Part shown: in pieces, positions 54,427 through 63,220 of the stretch | Layout of the letters: each line of letters opens with the position of its first letter | Position numbering within the stretch: position 1 is the stretch's first letter | Source: Vibrio ruber DSM 16370 | GTDB taxonomy: Bacteria > Pseudomonadota > Gammaproteobacteria > Enterobacterales > Vibrionaceae | Assembly: GCF_900163965.1 (NCBI RefSeq) | Contig: NZ_FULE01000050.1 | Location: forward strand, 1-64,000 | Reading direction: 5' to 3' | Length of the DNA: 64,000 bases | Translations under genes and position numbers: made by a program | Notes under the pieces: generated by a model | Databases searched by the model: none | Told to the model about the DNA's origin: nothing | What the model saw: only the letters and a program-made list of their open reading frames with translations

Positions 54427-55452
54427 ATGCAAATGCAATATCCAATCTCGCCACAACAATTTCAGCAACACCTGATCGACTGGCAACGATCTCACGGACG
54501 TCATGATCTGCCGTGGCAACTCAATCCGACACCGTATCGTGTTCTGGTTTCTGAAGTGATGTTACAACAGACACAAGTGATAACCGTGATTCCTTATTTC
54601 GAACGCTGGATGGCGAGTTTTCCCAGTGTTGAGATACTGGCTCAGGCCACGGAAGATGACGTCATGCAGCACTGGCAAGGGTTGGGTTACTATTCCCGGG
54701 CGAGAAATCTGCGTAAAGCGGCGCAATACATCATGACTCAGCATCAGGGACAATTTCCGGATTCGCTTGAAGCGCTGCTGGATATTCCCGGAGTCGGCCG
54801 ATATACGGCCGGTGCAATTCGTTCCTTTGCCTATAATCACTATGGGCCGATAGTTGATGGTAATGTCAAACGACTATTCTGTCGTTTTTTCGCCCTTGAC
54901 GGCGTTCCGGGAACTTCAGCAGTTGATAAGCAACTCTGGCAACTGGCCGAAACATTCACACCGGAAACCGATAACCGAGCTTTTGCCCAAGGTTTGCTCG
55001 ATATCGGTGCCACGGTCTGCAAACCCAAGAATCCCGACTGCGAACACTGTTGCTTTCAGAACACTTGTCTGGCTTTAAAACATAGCCGAGTGCATGAGTT
55101 ACCGACCCCCAAACCGAAAAAAACCATCCCGACGAAAACAGGGCAGTTTCTCTGGGTGGAATCAGACAATAAGATTTTACTGGAAAAACGGGCAAGCGAT
55201 GGGATTTGGGGCGCACTCTGGTGTCTGCCACAAATTCATCTGCAACCCGAACAGTTAGGTGAACATAAACAACTGAAAGGCACGTTCAAACACACATTTA
55301 CTCACTATAAACTGGATGCAAATGTTTGGATGATCGACCGTTTGGGCATTACGGAACCCCAACAGCAGTGGGTCGAAAAAAGTGAAGTATTCAAGCTTGG
55401 ATTGCCGACGCCGATAAAAAAATTCCTGACCCGTCACCTTGAGGGCTGCTGA
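54427..55452 (+). CDS. mutY: Adenine DNA glycosylase MutY
   Basis: Excises adenine opposite 8-oxoguanine. The catalytic Glu is in VSEVMLQQTQVITVIPYFERW and the HhH motif is DIPGVGRYTAGAI with VDGNVKRL. The iron-sulphur loop supplies four Cys (VCKPKNPDCEHCCFQNTC). A NUDIX-like C-terminal domain (SDGIWGALWCLPQ) recognises the lesion. 341 residues; an alternative ATG at 54433 is possible. It leads the mutY-yggX-mltC run. Confidence 0.97.
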   Translation: MQMQYPISPQQFQQHLIDWQRSHGRHDLPWQLNPTPYRVLVSEVMLQQTQVITVIPYFERWMASFPSVEILAQATEDDVMQHWQGLGYYSRARNLRKAAQYIMTQHQGQFPDSLEALLDIPGVGRYTAGAIRSFAYNHYGPIVDGNVKRLFCRFFALDGVPGTSAVDKQLWQLAETFTPETDNRAFAQGLLDIGATVCKPKNPDCEHCCFQNTCLALKHSRVHELPTPKPKKTIPTKTGQFLWVESDNKILLEKRASDGIWGALWCLPQIHLQPEQLGEHKQLKGTFKHTFTHYKLDANVWMIDRLGITEPQQQWVEKSEVFKLGLPTPIKKFLTRHLEGC

Positions 55453-55521
55453 AGTGGCAGGAAATTGGACTCTCTGGTATAACATCAGTAGTTTTTAACT
55501 CCAAACAATGAGGATATCCTT

Positions 55522-55797
55522 ATGAGCCGCACTGTTTTTTGTGCACGTTTGAAGAAAGAAGCCGAAGGGCTGGATTTTCAACTTTATCCCGGCGAATTAG
55601 GGAAAAAAATTTTTGATTCTATATCGAAAGAAGCATGGGCCGAGTGGCAACATAAACAGACGATGCTCATTAATGAAAAAAAACTGAACATGATGGATCC
55701 GCAACACCGTCAACTGCTTGAAACGGAAATGGTCAATTTTCTGTTTGAAGGTAAAGAAGTTCACATCGAAGGCTATACACCACCCAGTGAGTCGTAA
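55522..55797 (+). CDS. yggX: Iron-trafficking protein YggX
   Basis: A 91-residue protein with MSRTVFCARLKKEAEGLDF, LYPGELGKKIFDSISKEAWAEW, and NMMDPQHRQLLETEMVNFLFEG, which match E. coli YggX across its length. It is linked to protection of iron-sulphur clusters. GAGGA lies 7-10 bases before the ATG. It is followed by a hairpin and mltC. Confidence 0.96.
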   Translation: MSRTVFCARLKKEAEGLDFQLYPGELGKKIFDSISKEAWAEWQHKQTMLINEKKLNMMDPQHRQLLETEMVNFLFEGKEVHIEGYTPPSES

Positions 55798-55802
55798 ATT
55801 GT

Positions 55803-55840
55803 TGTTCACACAATCAGCGAGAGTTGCGATTGTGTGAACA
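55803..55840 (+). other. 13-bp perfect inverted repeat between yggX and mltC
   Basis: TGTTCACACAATC (55803-55815) pairs with GATTGTGTGAACA (55828-55840), loop of 12 nt, just after the yggX stop. No T tail (CTTCCCC follows), so it may be a partial terminator, a processing site, or a regulator site with dyad symmetry. Confidence 0.6.
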
Positions 55841-55862
55841 CTTCCCCGCACAGGTGTTATTG

Positions 55863-57062
55863 ATGATCAATTTGATTCGACATTTTTTTTCGACGCACTG
55901 TGTTGCGTTCAAGAAACAAACCACCCGACGCAGGATGCTGCTTCTTCTCGTGATTCCATTATTCACCAGTGGCTGTAGCCGCGAGTTGATCGAAAAAATA
56001 TACGATGTGAACTACGAACCGACCAATCGCTTTGCTAAGCATTTAGCCCCCCTTCCCGGCCAGTTTATGAAAGATGCGGCCGCGTTAGATGCCCTCATCA
56101 GCAGCTTCACCGGGAAAATAGAACATCGCTGGGGAAGTAAAGAAATTAAAATTGCCGGCAAAACAAACTATGTTAAATATATCGACGACTATCGTAGCCG
56201 TGCCGATGTTAATTTCAATCAAGGACAAATTACTGTCGAGACTGTCGCGACGACCGAACCGTTGGAACATCTGAAAAAAGCGATCGTCACCACCCTTCTG
56301 ACACCGGATGATCCCAAACACGTCGATCTGTTCTCATCCGAGAAGATCGTTCTCAAAGGCAAACCATTCCTCTATAAACAAGTCGTCGATCAAGATCATA
56401 AAGCGATTCAGTGGAGCTGGCGAGCCAATCGATTTGCCGATTACCTGATCAAAAATAAGTTGCAAGTCAAACAGGTCGATTTCAAAAAATCTTATTATGT
56501 TGAAATTCCGATGGTGGAAGATCAAGTTGAAATTCGCAGCTACAAATATGCCAATATTATCCGCCGGGCGTCTCGAAAATATGGCATACCGGAAGATTTG
56601 ATTTACGCCATTATCAAGACAGAAAGCAGCTTCAATCCTTACGCGGTGAGCTGGGCCAACGCTTATGGATTGATGCAAGTCGTGCCGAAAACCGCAGGAA
56701 AAGATGTCTTTCAACGCATCAAAAAGCGTTCTGGGCAACCTTCTCCTGAATATCTGTTCAATCCGGAGAACAATATTGACACCGGAACTGCCTATTTCTA
56801 TATCTTAAAACATGATTATTTGAATTCAGTCGCAAATTCGCTGTCTCTCGAATACAGCATGATTTCTGCTTATAACGGTGGTGCCGGTGGTGTACTCCGT
56901 ACGTTCAGCCGCAATAAAAAAACGGCATTGAGTAAAATCAACCGTCTGCAACCCAATCAAGTCTACTGGGCGCTGACTAAAAGACATCCGAATTCAGAGT
57001 CCCGTCGTTATCTGGAAAAAGTAACGCATTACAAAGAGATGTTTAATTCGGGACAGCTATAA
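55863..57062 (+). CDS. mltC: Membrane-bound lytic transglycosylase C
   Basis: A peptidoglycan-cleaving lipoprotein. The start is placed at ATG 55863, with AGGTG seven bases upstream; the next Met would leave a signal lacking basic residues. The lipobox is in PLFTSGCS. The SLT domain (about residues 225-375) has the catalytic Glu in IIKTESSFNPYAVS, then YGLMQVVPKTAGKDVF and AYNGGAGGVLRTF. 399 residues, longer at the N-terminus than E. coli MltC (359). It sits after yggX as in E. coli. Confidence 0.94.
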   Translation: MINLIRHFFSTHCVAFKKQTTRRRMLLLLVIPLFTSGCSRELIEKIYDVNYEPTNRFAKHLAPLPGQFMKDAAALDALISSFTGKIEHRWGSKEIKIAGKTNYVKYIDDYRSRADVNFNQGQITVETVATTEPLEHLKKAIVTTLLTPDDPKHVDLFSSEKIVLKGKPFLYKQVVDQDHKAIQWSWRANRFADYLIKNKLQVKQVDFKKSYYVEIPMVEDQVEIRSYKYANIIRRASRKYGIPEDLIYAIIKTESSFNPYAVSWANAYGLMQVVPKTAGKDVFQRIKKRSGQPSPEYLFNPENNIDTGTAYFYILKHDYLNSVANSLSLEYSMISAYNGGAGGVLRTFSRNKKTALSKINRLQPNQVYWALTKRHPNSESRRYLEKVTHYKEMFNSGQL

Positions 57063-57156
57063 ATGAATCTTGAGTGAGTAAACCGTCTGCATTGTGAACG
57101 ACAAGGTCAAAAATCATGCAAACGGTCACTTTTTTCATAGAAACGTGAAAAACTAG

Positions 57157-57185
57157 TTGACGATTGACGTGTAAATCCGTTTAAT
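57157..57185 (+). promoter_or_regulatory. Promoter of tRNA array 1
   Basis: TTGACG (57157-57162), 17-nt spacer, TTTAAT (57180-57185), followed by a GC-rich discriminator 12 nt before the first tRNA, a layout typical of growth-rate-controlled stable RNA promoters. Confidence 0.8.
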
Positions 57186-57196
57186 AGCGCTCCGTT

Positions 57197-57272
57197 GCCC
57201 GGATAGCTCAGTCGGTAGAGCAGGGGATTGAAAATCCCCGTGTCGGTGGTTCGATTCCGCCTCCGGGCACCA
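57197..57272 (+). tRNA. tRNA-Phe (GAA)
   Basis: 76 nt, cloverleaf intact, anticodon GAA within GGGGATTGAAAATCCCC, encoded CCA. Acceptor stem GCCCGGA / TCCGGGC. Confidence 0.98.
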
Positions 57273-57336
57273 TAATTTATTTAATCTGGTGCTCAATAAA
57301 TCGGATTAAAGCAAAAGCATTGAGAATAAATATCGT

Positions 57337-57412
<76 letters not shown>

Positions 57413-57422
57413 TTTATTCCAT

Positions 57423-57498
57423 GCCTCGATAGCTCAGTCGGTAGAGCAGGGGATTGAAAATCCCCGTGTCGGTGGTTCGATTCCGCCTCGAGGCACCA
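57423..57498 (+). tRNA. tRNA-Phe (GAA), variant acceptor stem
   Basis: 76 nt, same body as the other two Phe genes but the acceptor stem is GCCTCGA / TCGAGGC instead of GCCCGGA / TCCGGGC: two compensating changes on each side keep all pairs. Confidence 0.97.
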
Positions 57499-57503
57499 TC
57501 TTT

Positions 57504-57579
57504 TCCCCCTTAGTTCAGTTGGTAGAACGGCGGACTGTTAATCCGTATGTCGCAGGTTCGAGTCCCGCAGGGGGAGCCA
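57504..57579 (+). tRNA. tRNA-Asn (GTT)
   Basis: 76 nt, anticodon GTT in GGACTGTTAATCC, encoded CCA. The last gene of array 1. Confidence 0.98.
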
Positions 57580-57586
57580 CTTTCTC

Positions 57587-57618
57587 AAAGCCACAGCAAT
57601 TGCTGTGGCTTTTTTATT
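57587..57618 (+). terminator. Terminator of tRNA array 1
   Basis: A long hairpin, AAAGCCACAGCA / TGCTGTGGCTTT (57587-57612), then a T run. The same stem (with a different loop) closes array 2, so the arrays share an ancestral end. Confidence 0.95.
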
Positions 57619-57619
57619 A

Positions 57620-57929
57620 TCGGGTTCCCTCCCCTTGTATTCCGAATTTTTCACGTCATCAAAATCGGCGCTCAACATTCTGGCCACTTTTATACGCTCA
57701 GCAAAAGCCGTGACCGAAATCCATTTCCAAGTAAGTCCTCCCCTTTTCAATTCCCGCTCAGTCGTACAAAATTCAGGGACAATTTCTCGTATTTCTCCCG
57801 CTACCTGCGGATAAGATATCTCAATAAACCTCTATTTCTGGGGGACTTGGGCATAAAAGCAACAAACGATACTTTTTTTGCATTTTGTTGTTGACCTTGT
57901 CTGAGAAAAACTTTTTAATACACCCCGTT
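57620..57929 (+). promoter_or_regulatory. Spacer between tRNA arrays with the array 2 promoter
   Basis: About 310 bp with no convincing gene. Near the end: TTGACC (57891-57896), 17-nt spacer, TTTAAT (57914-57919), then a C-rich discriminator (ACACCCC) right before the tRNA-Phe gene. Spacing and boxes match the array 1 promoter. Confidence 0.8.
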
Positions 57930-58005
57930 GCCCGGATAGCTCAGTCGGTAGAGCAGGGGATTGAAAATCCCCGTGTCGGTGGTTCGATTCCGCCTCCGGG
58001 CACCA
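57930..58005 (+). tRNA. tRNA-Phe (GAA)
   Basis: 76 nt, sequence the same as the tRNA-Phe at 57197, with CCA encoded. First gene of array 2. Confidence 0.98.
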
Positions 58006-58029
58006 TGAATAATTTGAAAATGATTAAGC

Positions 58030-58105
<76 letters not shown>

Positions 58106-58140
58106 TCATTTGCATAGACGAGAACGTCTTAAAAGTTTAT

Positions 58141-58216
58141 TCCCCCTTAGTTCAGTTGGTAGAACGGCGGACTGTTAATCCGTATGTCGCAGGTTCGAGT
58201 CCCGCAGGGGGAGCCA
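58141..58216 (+). tRNA. tRNA-Asn (GTT)
   Basis: 76 nt, identical to the tRNA-Asn at 57504; CCA encoded. Confidence 0.98.
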
Positions 58217-58223
58217 TATTTTA

Positions 58224-58299
<76 letters not shown>

Positions 58300-58334
58300 C
58301 AATTTGCATAGACGAGAACGTCTTAAAAGTTTAT

Positions 58335-58410
58335 TCCCCCTTAGTTCAGTTGGTAGAACGGCGGACTGTTAATCCGTATGTCGCAGGTTCGAGTCCCGCA
58401 GGGGGAGCCA
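58335..58410 (+). tRNA. tRNA-Asn (GTT)
   Basis: 76 nt, identical to the other Asn genes; preceded by the same spacer as the Asn gene at 58141, showing a duplicated Thr-Asn unit. Confidence 0.98.
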
Positions 58411-58420
58411 CTTTAAAAAA

Positions 58421-58448
58421 AAGCCACAGCATTTGCTGTGGCTTTTTT
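58421..58448. terminator. Bidirectional terminator of tRNA array 2 and djlA
   Basis: AAGCCACAGC (58421-58430), ATTT loop, GCTGTGGCTT (58435-58444), T run to the right and A run on the left, so it can serve tRNA array 2 (plus) and djlA (minus). Confidence 0.92.
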
Positions 58449-58480
58449 TGGTTTGGCTGCGCTCGCAACCTCAGATCAAC

Positions 58481-59338
58481 TTAAAAACCTTTGGCTTTTT
58501 TAATTAACTCATAAGCCTGCTGAATTTCCTGAGATTTTTCTTTCGCGACGGTCATCATCTCCGGTGGCAGACCTTTCGCCATCAATTTATCGGGATGATG
58601 TTCATTCATCAGTTTCCGATATGCTCTTTTTACCGTTTTTGCATCAGCAGTTTCATCCACCCCCAACACATGATAAGCATCGCTCAGATGATTCGCATTA
58701 TAGGCTTGGTTGAAACCACCACCCTGCCGATTGTCTTGATAACTCTCTTGTCCTGAATTCGCATGACGTTGAAAGCGAAATGCCGCTTCCTGCATTCTCA
58801 GTCGCTGCTCAAGCTGCGCCGCTGAGAATTCCAGTCCCCGGGCAATTTTATGCAGAATATCCCGTTCACTCGGATGAAGTTCCCCATCAGCAAAGGCTGC
58901 TGAAATCTGTAATTCAAGAAAAAATTGAATTAAATCACGTCGTCCGCCAGTCGAGCGCATCACTTGCTCAAGGACCTCTTCCAAAGGAAAATCAGACTCT
59001 TTTCCTTCACGGAATGCTTCTTGTGCCGAGCGTTGTTGCGCATCATTGAGATTCATCCGATCCATCATGATGGTTGCTAAACGAATCTCTTCTTTTGTGA
59101 CTTTTCCTTTGGCCTTGGCAACATGGCCCATCACCGAAAAAGCGGCACGAAAGAACTCCTCCTGACGCTCTTCCTGAGATGCACCACCATGACCTCCGAC
59201 CGAAGAAAATGGTGATCCTTGATACTGTCTCCGGGCTTTATCAAACTGATGTCCAAGAAAAAGCCCGAAAATGGCTCCCAGCGGCCCTCCCAGCAATAAA
59301 CCAAAAAAAGTACCCAAAAATTTGCCTAAAATATGCAT
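58481..59338 (-). CDS. djlA: Co-chaperone DjlA
   Basis: A membrane-anchored J-protein partner of DnaK. The N-terminal hydrophobic, Gly-rich segment (FLGTFFGLLLGGPLGAIFGLF) is the single membrane anchor, the middle is the TerB-like helical domain (GKVTKEEIRLATIMMDRM, FADGELHPSERDIL), and the C-terminal J domain carries the HPD motif in LMNEHHPDKLMAKG. 285 residues. It is divergent from lptD, as in E. coli and V. cholerae. Confidence 0.96.
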   Translation of the reverse strand: MHILGKFLGTFFGLLLGGPLGAIFGLFLGHQFDKARRQYQGSPFSSVGGHGGASQEERQEEFFRAAFSVMGHVAKAKGKVTKEEIRLATIMMDRMNLNDAQQRSAQEAFREGKESDFPLEEVLEQVMRSTGGRRDLIQFFLELQISAAFADGELHPSERDILHKIARGLEFSAAQLEQRLRMQEAAFRFQRHANSGQESYQDNRQGGGFNQAYNANHLSDAYHVLGVDETADAKTVKRAYRKLMNEHHPDKLMAKGLPPEMMTVAKEKSQEIQQAYELIKKAKGF

Positions 59339-59484
59339 TATTGACTCTCATTCTATGAATTTTTTACGAGTTGCGCAGTCTACTAGTGCTGTATGATTGA
59401 ATTTCCATTATGATTAGAGACATTTTTAGTTCAACTGATGCTGATCATCCGAATCAACTCAATTTAACAGGATAACACAACTAG

Positions 59485-61797
59485 ATGTCAGACTTTCCTC
59501 GTTCGTTGCTAGCAGCGTCGATCTGTGCAGCACTTTTTATCCCATATAGTTATGCAGAAACAGCTCCGCAAAGCAATACGGTTACTATCGGTCAGTGCCG
59601 TGCCGGAGACATCGAACCAACCAACCAGAATGAGCAACCCATTAATGTTGAAGCGGATAAGCTCGAAGCAGTTAATGGTGATAAAGCAACATACGTTGGT
59701 AATGTTGTCGTCGTTCAGGGTAAAAAGCGGATGAGTGCCGATACCGTCACCCTGCATCAGAAAGATAACATTGTGGTCGCACAGGGGAATGTCAAGTTCG
59801 ATGATGGTGAAGTTCAGGCCGTCTCTGAGCGGGCAACCAATAATCTCAACACCGACCAGCTGACTCTGGAAAAAACCAATTACCACTTTCTCTGCCAGCC
59901 CGGTCGCGGTGATGCGGTTTATGTCGCCAAAACAGGTCAGGCAATGTATGAGATAGAAGATGGCTCAATCACGTCTTGCCCTGACGGTGATAATGCCTGG
60001 CGTTTAAAAGCATCCAGTATTTCAATTGATCAGAATGAAGAAACCGCAACATTTTATAATCCCCGAATGGAAGTACTGGGCGTTCCCCTATTCTATTTGC
60101 CATTACTACAAGTGCCGATTGGGGACACACGAAAAACCGGATTTTTGTACCCGACATTTTCTTTCGGTTCAAAAGACGGCTTTCAACTGAATGTTCCGAT
60201 TTACTGGAACCTTGCCCCTAACTATGACTTGCAGACCGATCTGAAATATATGGAAAACCGGGGCACCCAACTGAACAGCCATTTTCGTTATTTGAATACT
60301 TTTGGAAGGGGCGATATTACTTATGAATATCTGCCGGATGATAAAAAATATCCGGAAAAAGATGATCGCTGGGGATTCCAACTGACTCATTACGGCATTT
60401 ATGATCAATCCTGGGCGCTTGCAGTCAATTATGCCGAAGTCAGTGATATTGATTATTTTTCAGATCTGGGCTCAGAAATAGGCACCCGGCAAGATGGCCA
60501 GTTAACTCAGGAAGCCAGTGTCAGCTACCGTTCAGCTAACTGGGATCTTTCTCTGCTTACGCGGGACTTCCAGATCCTGACGACAACGGGTAACCAACCG
60601 TACAAATTAATGCCTCAGGTTGCATTTAACTATTACGCCCCGGAGCTGATGCGCTATCTTGATTTTGACTTAATTAGCCATGTCTCAAGATTCGATACTG
60701 ATGAAAATGGTGCCCCTTCTGCAACCCGTGTCCATATTGAACCCGGCATCAAGATTCCGCTCGGGGCAACCTGGGGAACCTGGACAACAGAGGCACGCTT
60801 ACTTTCAACCTATTATCAACAAGATTTAGATAACGTTGATCCCTCTAAAGGCTATAAAGAAAATGTCTCCAGAGATATCCCTGAGTTTCGCTCAAATCTC
60901 GGCCTGATTCTTGAGCGGGATACCGTCGTTTTAGATGGTTATACCCAGACACTAGAACCTCAGGTGCAATATCTTTATATTCCCAAGAGAGACCAGAGTG
61001 ATATTGCCCGTTACGATACGACACTGTTACAGACCGACTACTATGGTCTGTTCCGGAGCCGTAAATACAGTAGCGTTGACTTTGTCGCCCCAGCCAACCA
61101 AATTAGCTATGGGGCTGCATCGCGCTTTTTCGACGATCAGTATAAAGAACGCTTAAATATCGCTTTTGGGCAAATATTCTATTTGGATAAAGGCCTTAAA
61201 AATAACTTGAATAATTCAACCACCGAAAACTCAGATTATTCGGCCTGGGCTGTGGAAATGGATTTCAACTATGACGACGCACTGTTCTATCATGGTGGTA
61301 TCCAATATGATGTTGATACCTCTCGCGTACAGTTGTCTAACAGCACACTTGAGTACCGGCATGATAAGGGCTTTATCCAGACCAACTACCGCTATGTCAC
61401 CCAAGATTACATAGAAGATACCGTCGGTGACACGCTGGACGTCAATTCTCTGACCAAAGATGGCATTTCACAACTTGGTGTCGTGGCACAATACAATCTC
61501 ACACCGAAATGGCAAACGAAGGCGCTCTACTATTATGATCTCACCACAGACAATCCATTAGAATGGCAGGCCAACCTGACTTATCTGTCTGACTGTTGGT
61601 TTATCGGCCTGACGTACAGCCGGGAACTGGATAAGTGGACCCCTTCATTTCAACAATACCCTGATGCCGAAGCAAGATATGAAAGCAACCTGAGTGTCAA
61701 TATCGGTATCATTGGCTTGGGAACGAATATGACGCATAACAATGAATTACAGTCGAATGCAATTGGTTATGGACGCCCCTTCGTGCTAAGTAACTAA
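59485..61797 (+). CDS. lptD: LPS-assembly outer-membrane protein LptD
   Basis: A beta-barrel that inserts LPS into the outer leaflet with LptE. Signal peptide ending around SYAETAP, N-terminal OstA/beta-jellyroll (ADKLEAVNGDKATYVGNV, RMSADTVTLHQKDN) and the long barrel domain to the C-terminus. Four Cys are visible (TIGQC near 38, FLCQPG, SCPDGDNAW, LSDCW), fitting the disulphides of the family. 770 residues, near the E. coli 784. It lies upstream of surA, its periplasmic chaperone, on the same strand. Confidence 0.97.
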   Translation: MSDFPRSLLAASICAALFIPYSYAETAPQSNTVTIGQCRAGDIEPTNQNEQPINVEADKLEAVNGDKATYVGNVVVVQGKKRMSADTVTLHQKDNIVVAQGNVKFDDGEVQAVSERATNNLNTDQLTLEKTNYHFLCQPGRGDAVYVAKTGQAMYEIEDGSITSCPDGDNAWRLKASSISIDQNEETATFYNPRMEVLGVPLFYLPLLQVPIGDTRKTGFLYPTFSFGSKDGFQLNVPIYWNLAPNYDLQTDLKYMENRGTQLNSHFRYLNTFGRGDITYEYLPDDKKYPEKDDRWGFQLTHYGIYDQSWALAVNYAEVSDIDYFSDLGSEIGTRQDGQLTQEASVSYRSANWDLSLLTRDFQILTTTGNQPYKLMPQVAFNYYAPELMRYLDFDLISHVSRFDTDENGAPSATRVHIEPGIKIPLGATWGTWTTEARLLSTYYQQDLDNVDPSKGYKENVSRDIPEFRSNLGLILERDTVVLDGYTQTLEPQVQYLYIPKRDQSDIARYDTTLLQTDYYGLFRSRKYSSVDFVAPANQISYGAASRFFDDQYKERLNIAFGQIFYLDKGLKNNLNNSTTENSDYSAWAVEMDFNYDDALFYHGGIQYDVDTSRVQLSNSTLEYRHDKGFIQTNYRYVTQDYIEDTVGDTLDVNSLTKDGISQLGVVAQYNLTPKWQTKALYYYDLTTDNPLEWQANLTYLSDCWFIGLTYSRELDKWTPSFQQYPDAEARYESNLSVNIGIIGLGTNMTHNNELQSNAIGYGRPFVLSN

Positions 61798-61927
61798 TGC
61801 AATACACCCAGAGCAATAGTGAGGCCATCGTGCCAACCTATTGCTTGCATATTAACGTTTGTAAATCATTATATCTTTGAATAATCAGTAGCATATTAAG
61901 ATATATGCCTAATCAATAGGATTTTCG

Positions 61928-63220
61928 ATGAAACTGTGGCAATACTTTCTAATCACAATCATCAGCCTTTATAGTCTGAACATCAATGCAACCCCGGTCG
62001 AACTGGATCGTATGGCCGTGATTGTGAATGACAGTGCGATTTTAACCAGTGATATAGAAACAGAGATGAAGCTGTTTAAAGCGAATGCTGCGCATCACCA
62101 TCAGACGCTTCCGCCGGACGATATCATTCGTGCACAGGTGGTTGATAAACTCATTTCAGACACACTGCAAAAGCAGGAAGCCGACCGTATCGGGGTAAAA
62201 ATCGACGACAATCGTTTAAATCAGGCGATTGAAGAGATAGCCAAGCAGAATGACCAAACGGTACAGGAATTGAGAAAATCAATCGAAAAAGCCGGGGTCA
62301 GCTACGGGACTTTCAGAGAAAAAATCCGTGATGAGATCGCTATTTCTGAAGCACGTAATGCCCTTGTGCGCCGTAGAATTAATATTTTACCGGCAGAGGT
62401 AGACTCGCTGGCAGATATTCTCAATCAAGAAACAGATACGTCCGTTCAGTACAAAATCAGTCATATTCAGCTCCGTATCGATAATGACAATGAGAAGTCT
62501 AAAGTCGAAGCGCTGGCAAAATCATTAGTCCGCCGGCTCGCCAAAGGCGAAAGTTTCAGAACATTGGCACTCACCTATTCCAAAGGCCCTAAAGCACTCG
62601 AAGGCGGAGACTGGGGCTGGATGCGTAAAGAAGAAATGCCGACCATTTTCGCTGATCAGATCAAGATGCAAAACAAAGGGACGATTATTGGCCCGTTCAG
62701 AAGTGGCGTCGGACTCCATATTCTGAAAATTGATGATGTGAAAGGATTACAAACCGTATCCGTCACGGAGGTCAATGCACGTCACATTCTGCTTAAAACC
62801 TCCATTATTTTAAGTGATGAGGGTGCGAAAAAAGAGCTGAACTCATTCATTCAGAAAATTCATAATAAAGAAGCGACTTTTGGCGAACTTGCTGAGCAAT
62901 ACAGTCAGGATCCGGGGTCAGCATCACAACAAGGTGAACTTGGCTATCAGTCACCTGATATTTATGTGCCGGAGTTCAAACATCAGATTGAGACCTTGCC
63001 TGTTGGTCAAATCAGTAAACCATTTAAAACCGTTCACGGCTGGCATATTGTCGAGGTCTTAGGGCGTCGTCAGGTAGATAAGACCGATGCCGCACAGAAA
63101 AATAAAGCGTACCGAATCTTGTTTAATCGTAAGTTTAATGAAGAATCCAGCACCTGGATTCAAGAGCTGAAAGCAAGTGCCTTTATTGAACGGCTCAAGG
63201 ACAATGGAAATGACAATTAA
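61928..63220 (+). CDS. surA: Periplasmic chaperone / peptidyl-prolyl isomerase SurA
   Basis: Signal peptide (MKLWQYFLITIISLYSLNINA), N-terminal chaperone domain (LDRMAVIVNDSAILTSDIE), and two parvulin PPIase domains (QYKISHIQLRID ... GGDWGWMRKEEMP and VNARHILLKTS ... GELGYQSPDIYVPEF). It helps outer-membrane proteins, LptD among them, reach the BAM complex. 430 residues, normal. pdxA starts within its last codons (11-nt overlap). Confidence 0.97.
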   Translation: MKLWQYFLITIISLYSLNINATPVELDRMAVIVNDSAILTSDIETEMKLFKANAAHHHQTLPPDDIIRAQVVDKLISDTLQKQEADRIGVKIDDNRLNQAIEEIAKQNDQTVQELRKSIEKAGVSYGTFREKIRDEIAISEARNALVRRRINILPAEVDSLADILNQETDTSVQYKISHIQLRIDNDNEKSKVEALAKSLVRRLAKGESFRTLALTYSKGPKALEGGDWGWMRKEEMPTIFADQIKMQNKGTIIGPFRSGVGLHILKIDDVKGLQTVSVTEVNARHILLKTSIILSDEGAKKELNSFIQKIHNKEATFGELAEQYSQDPGSASQQGELGYQSPDIYVPEFKHQIETLPVGQISKPFKTVHGWHIVEVLGRRQVDKTDAAQKNKAYRILFNRKFNEESSTWIQELKASAFIERLKDNGNDN

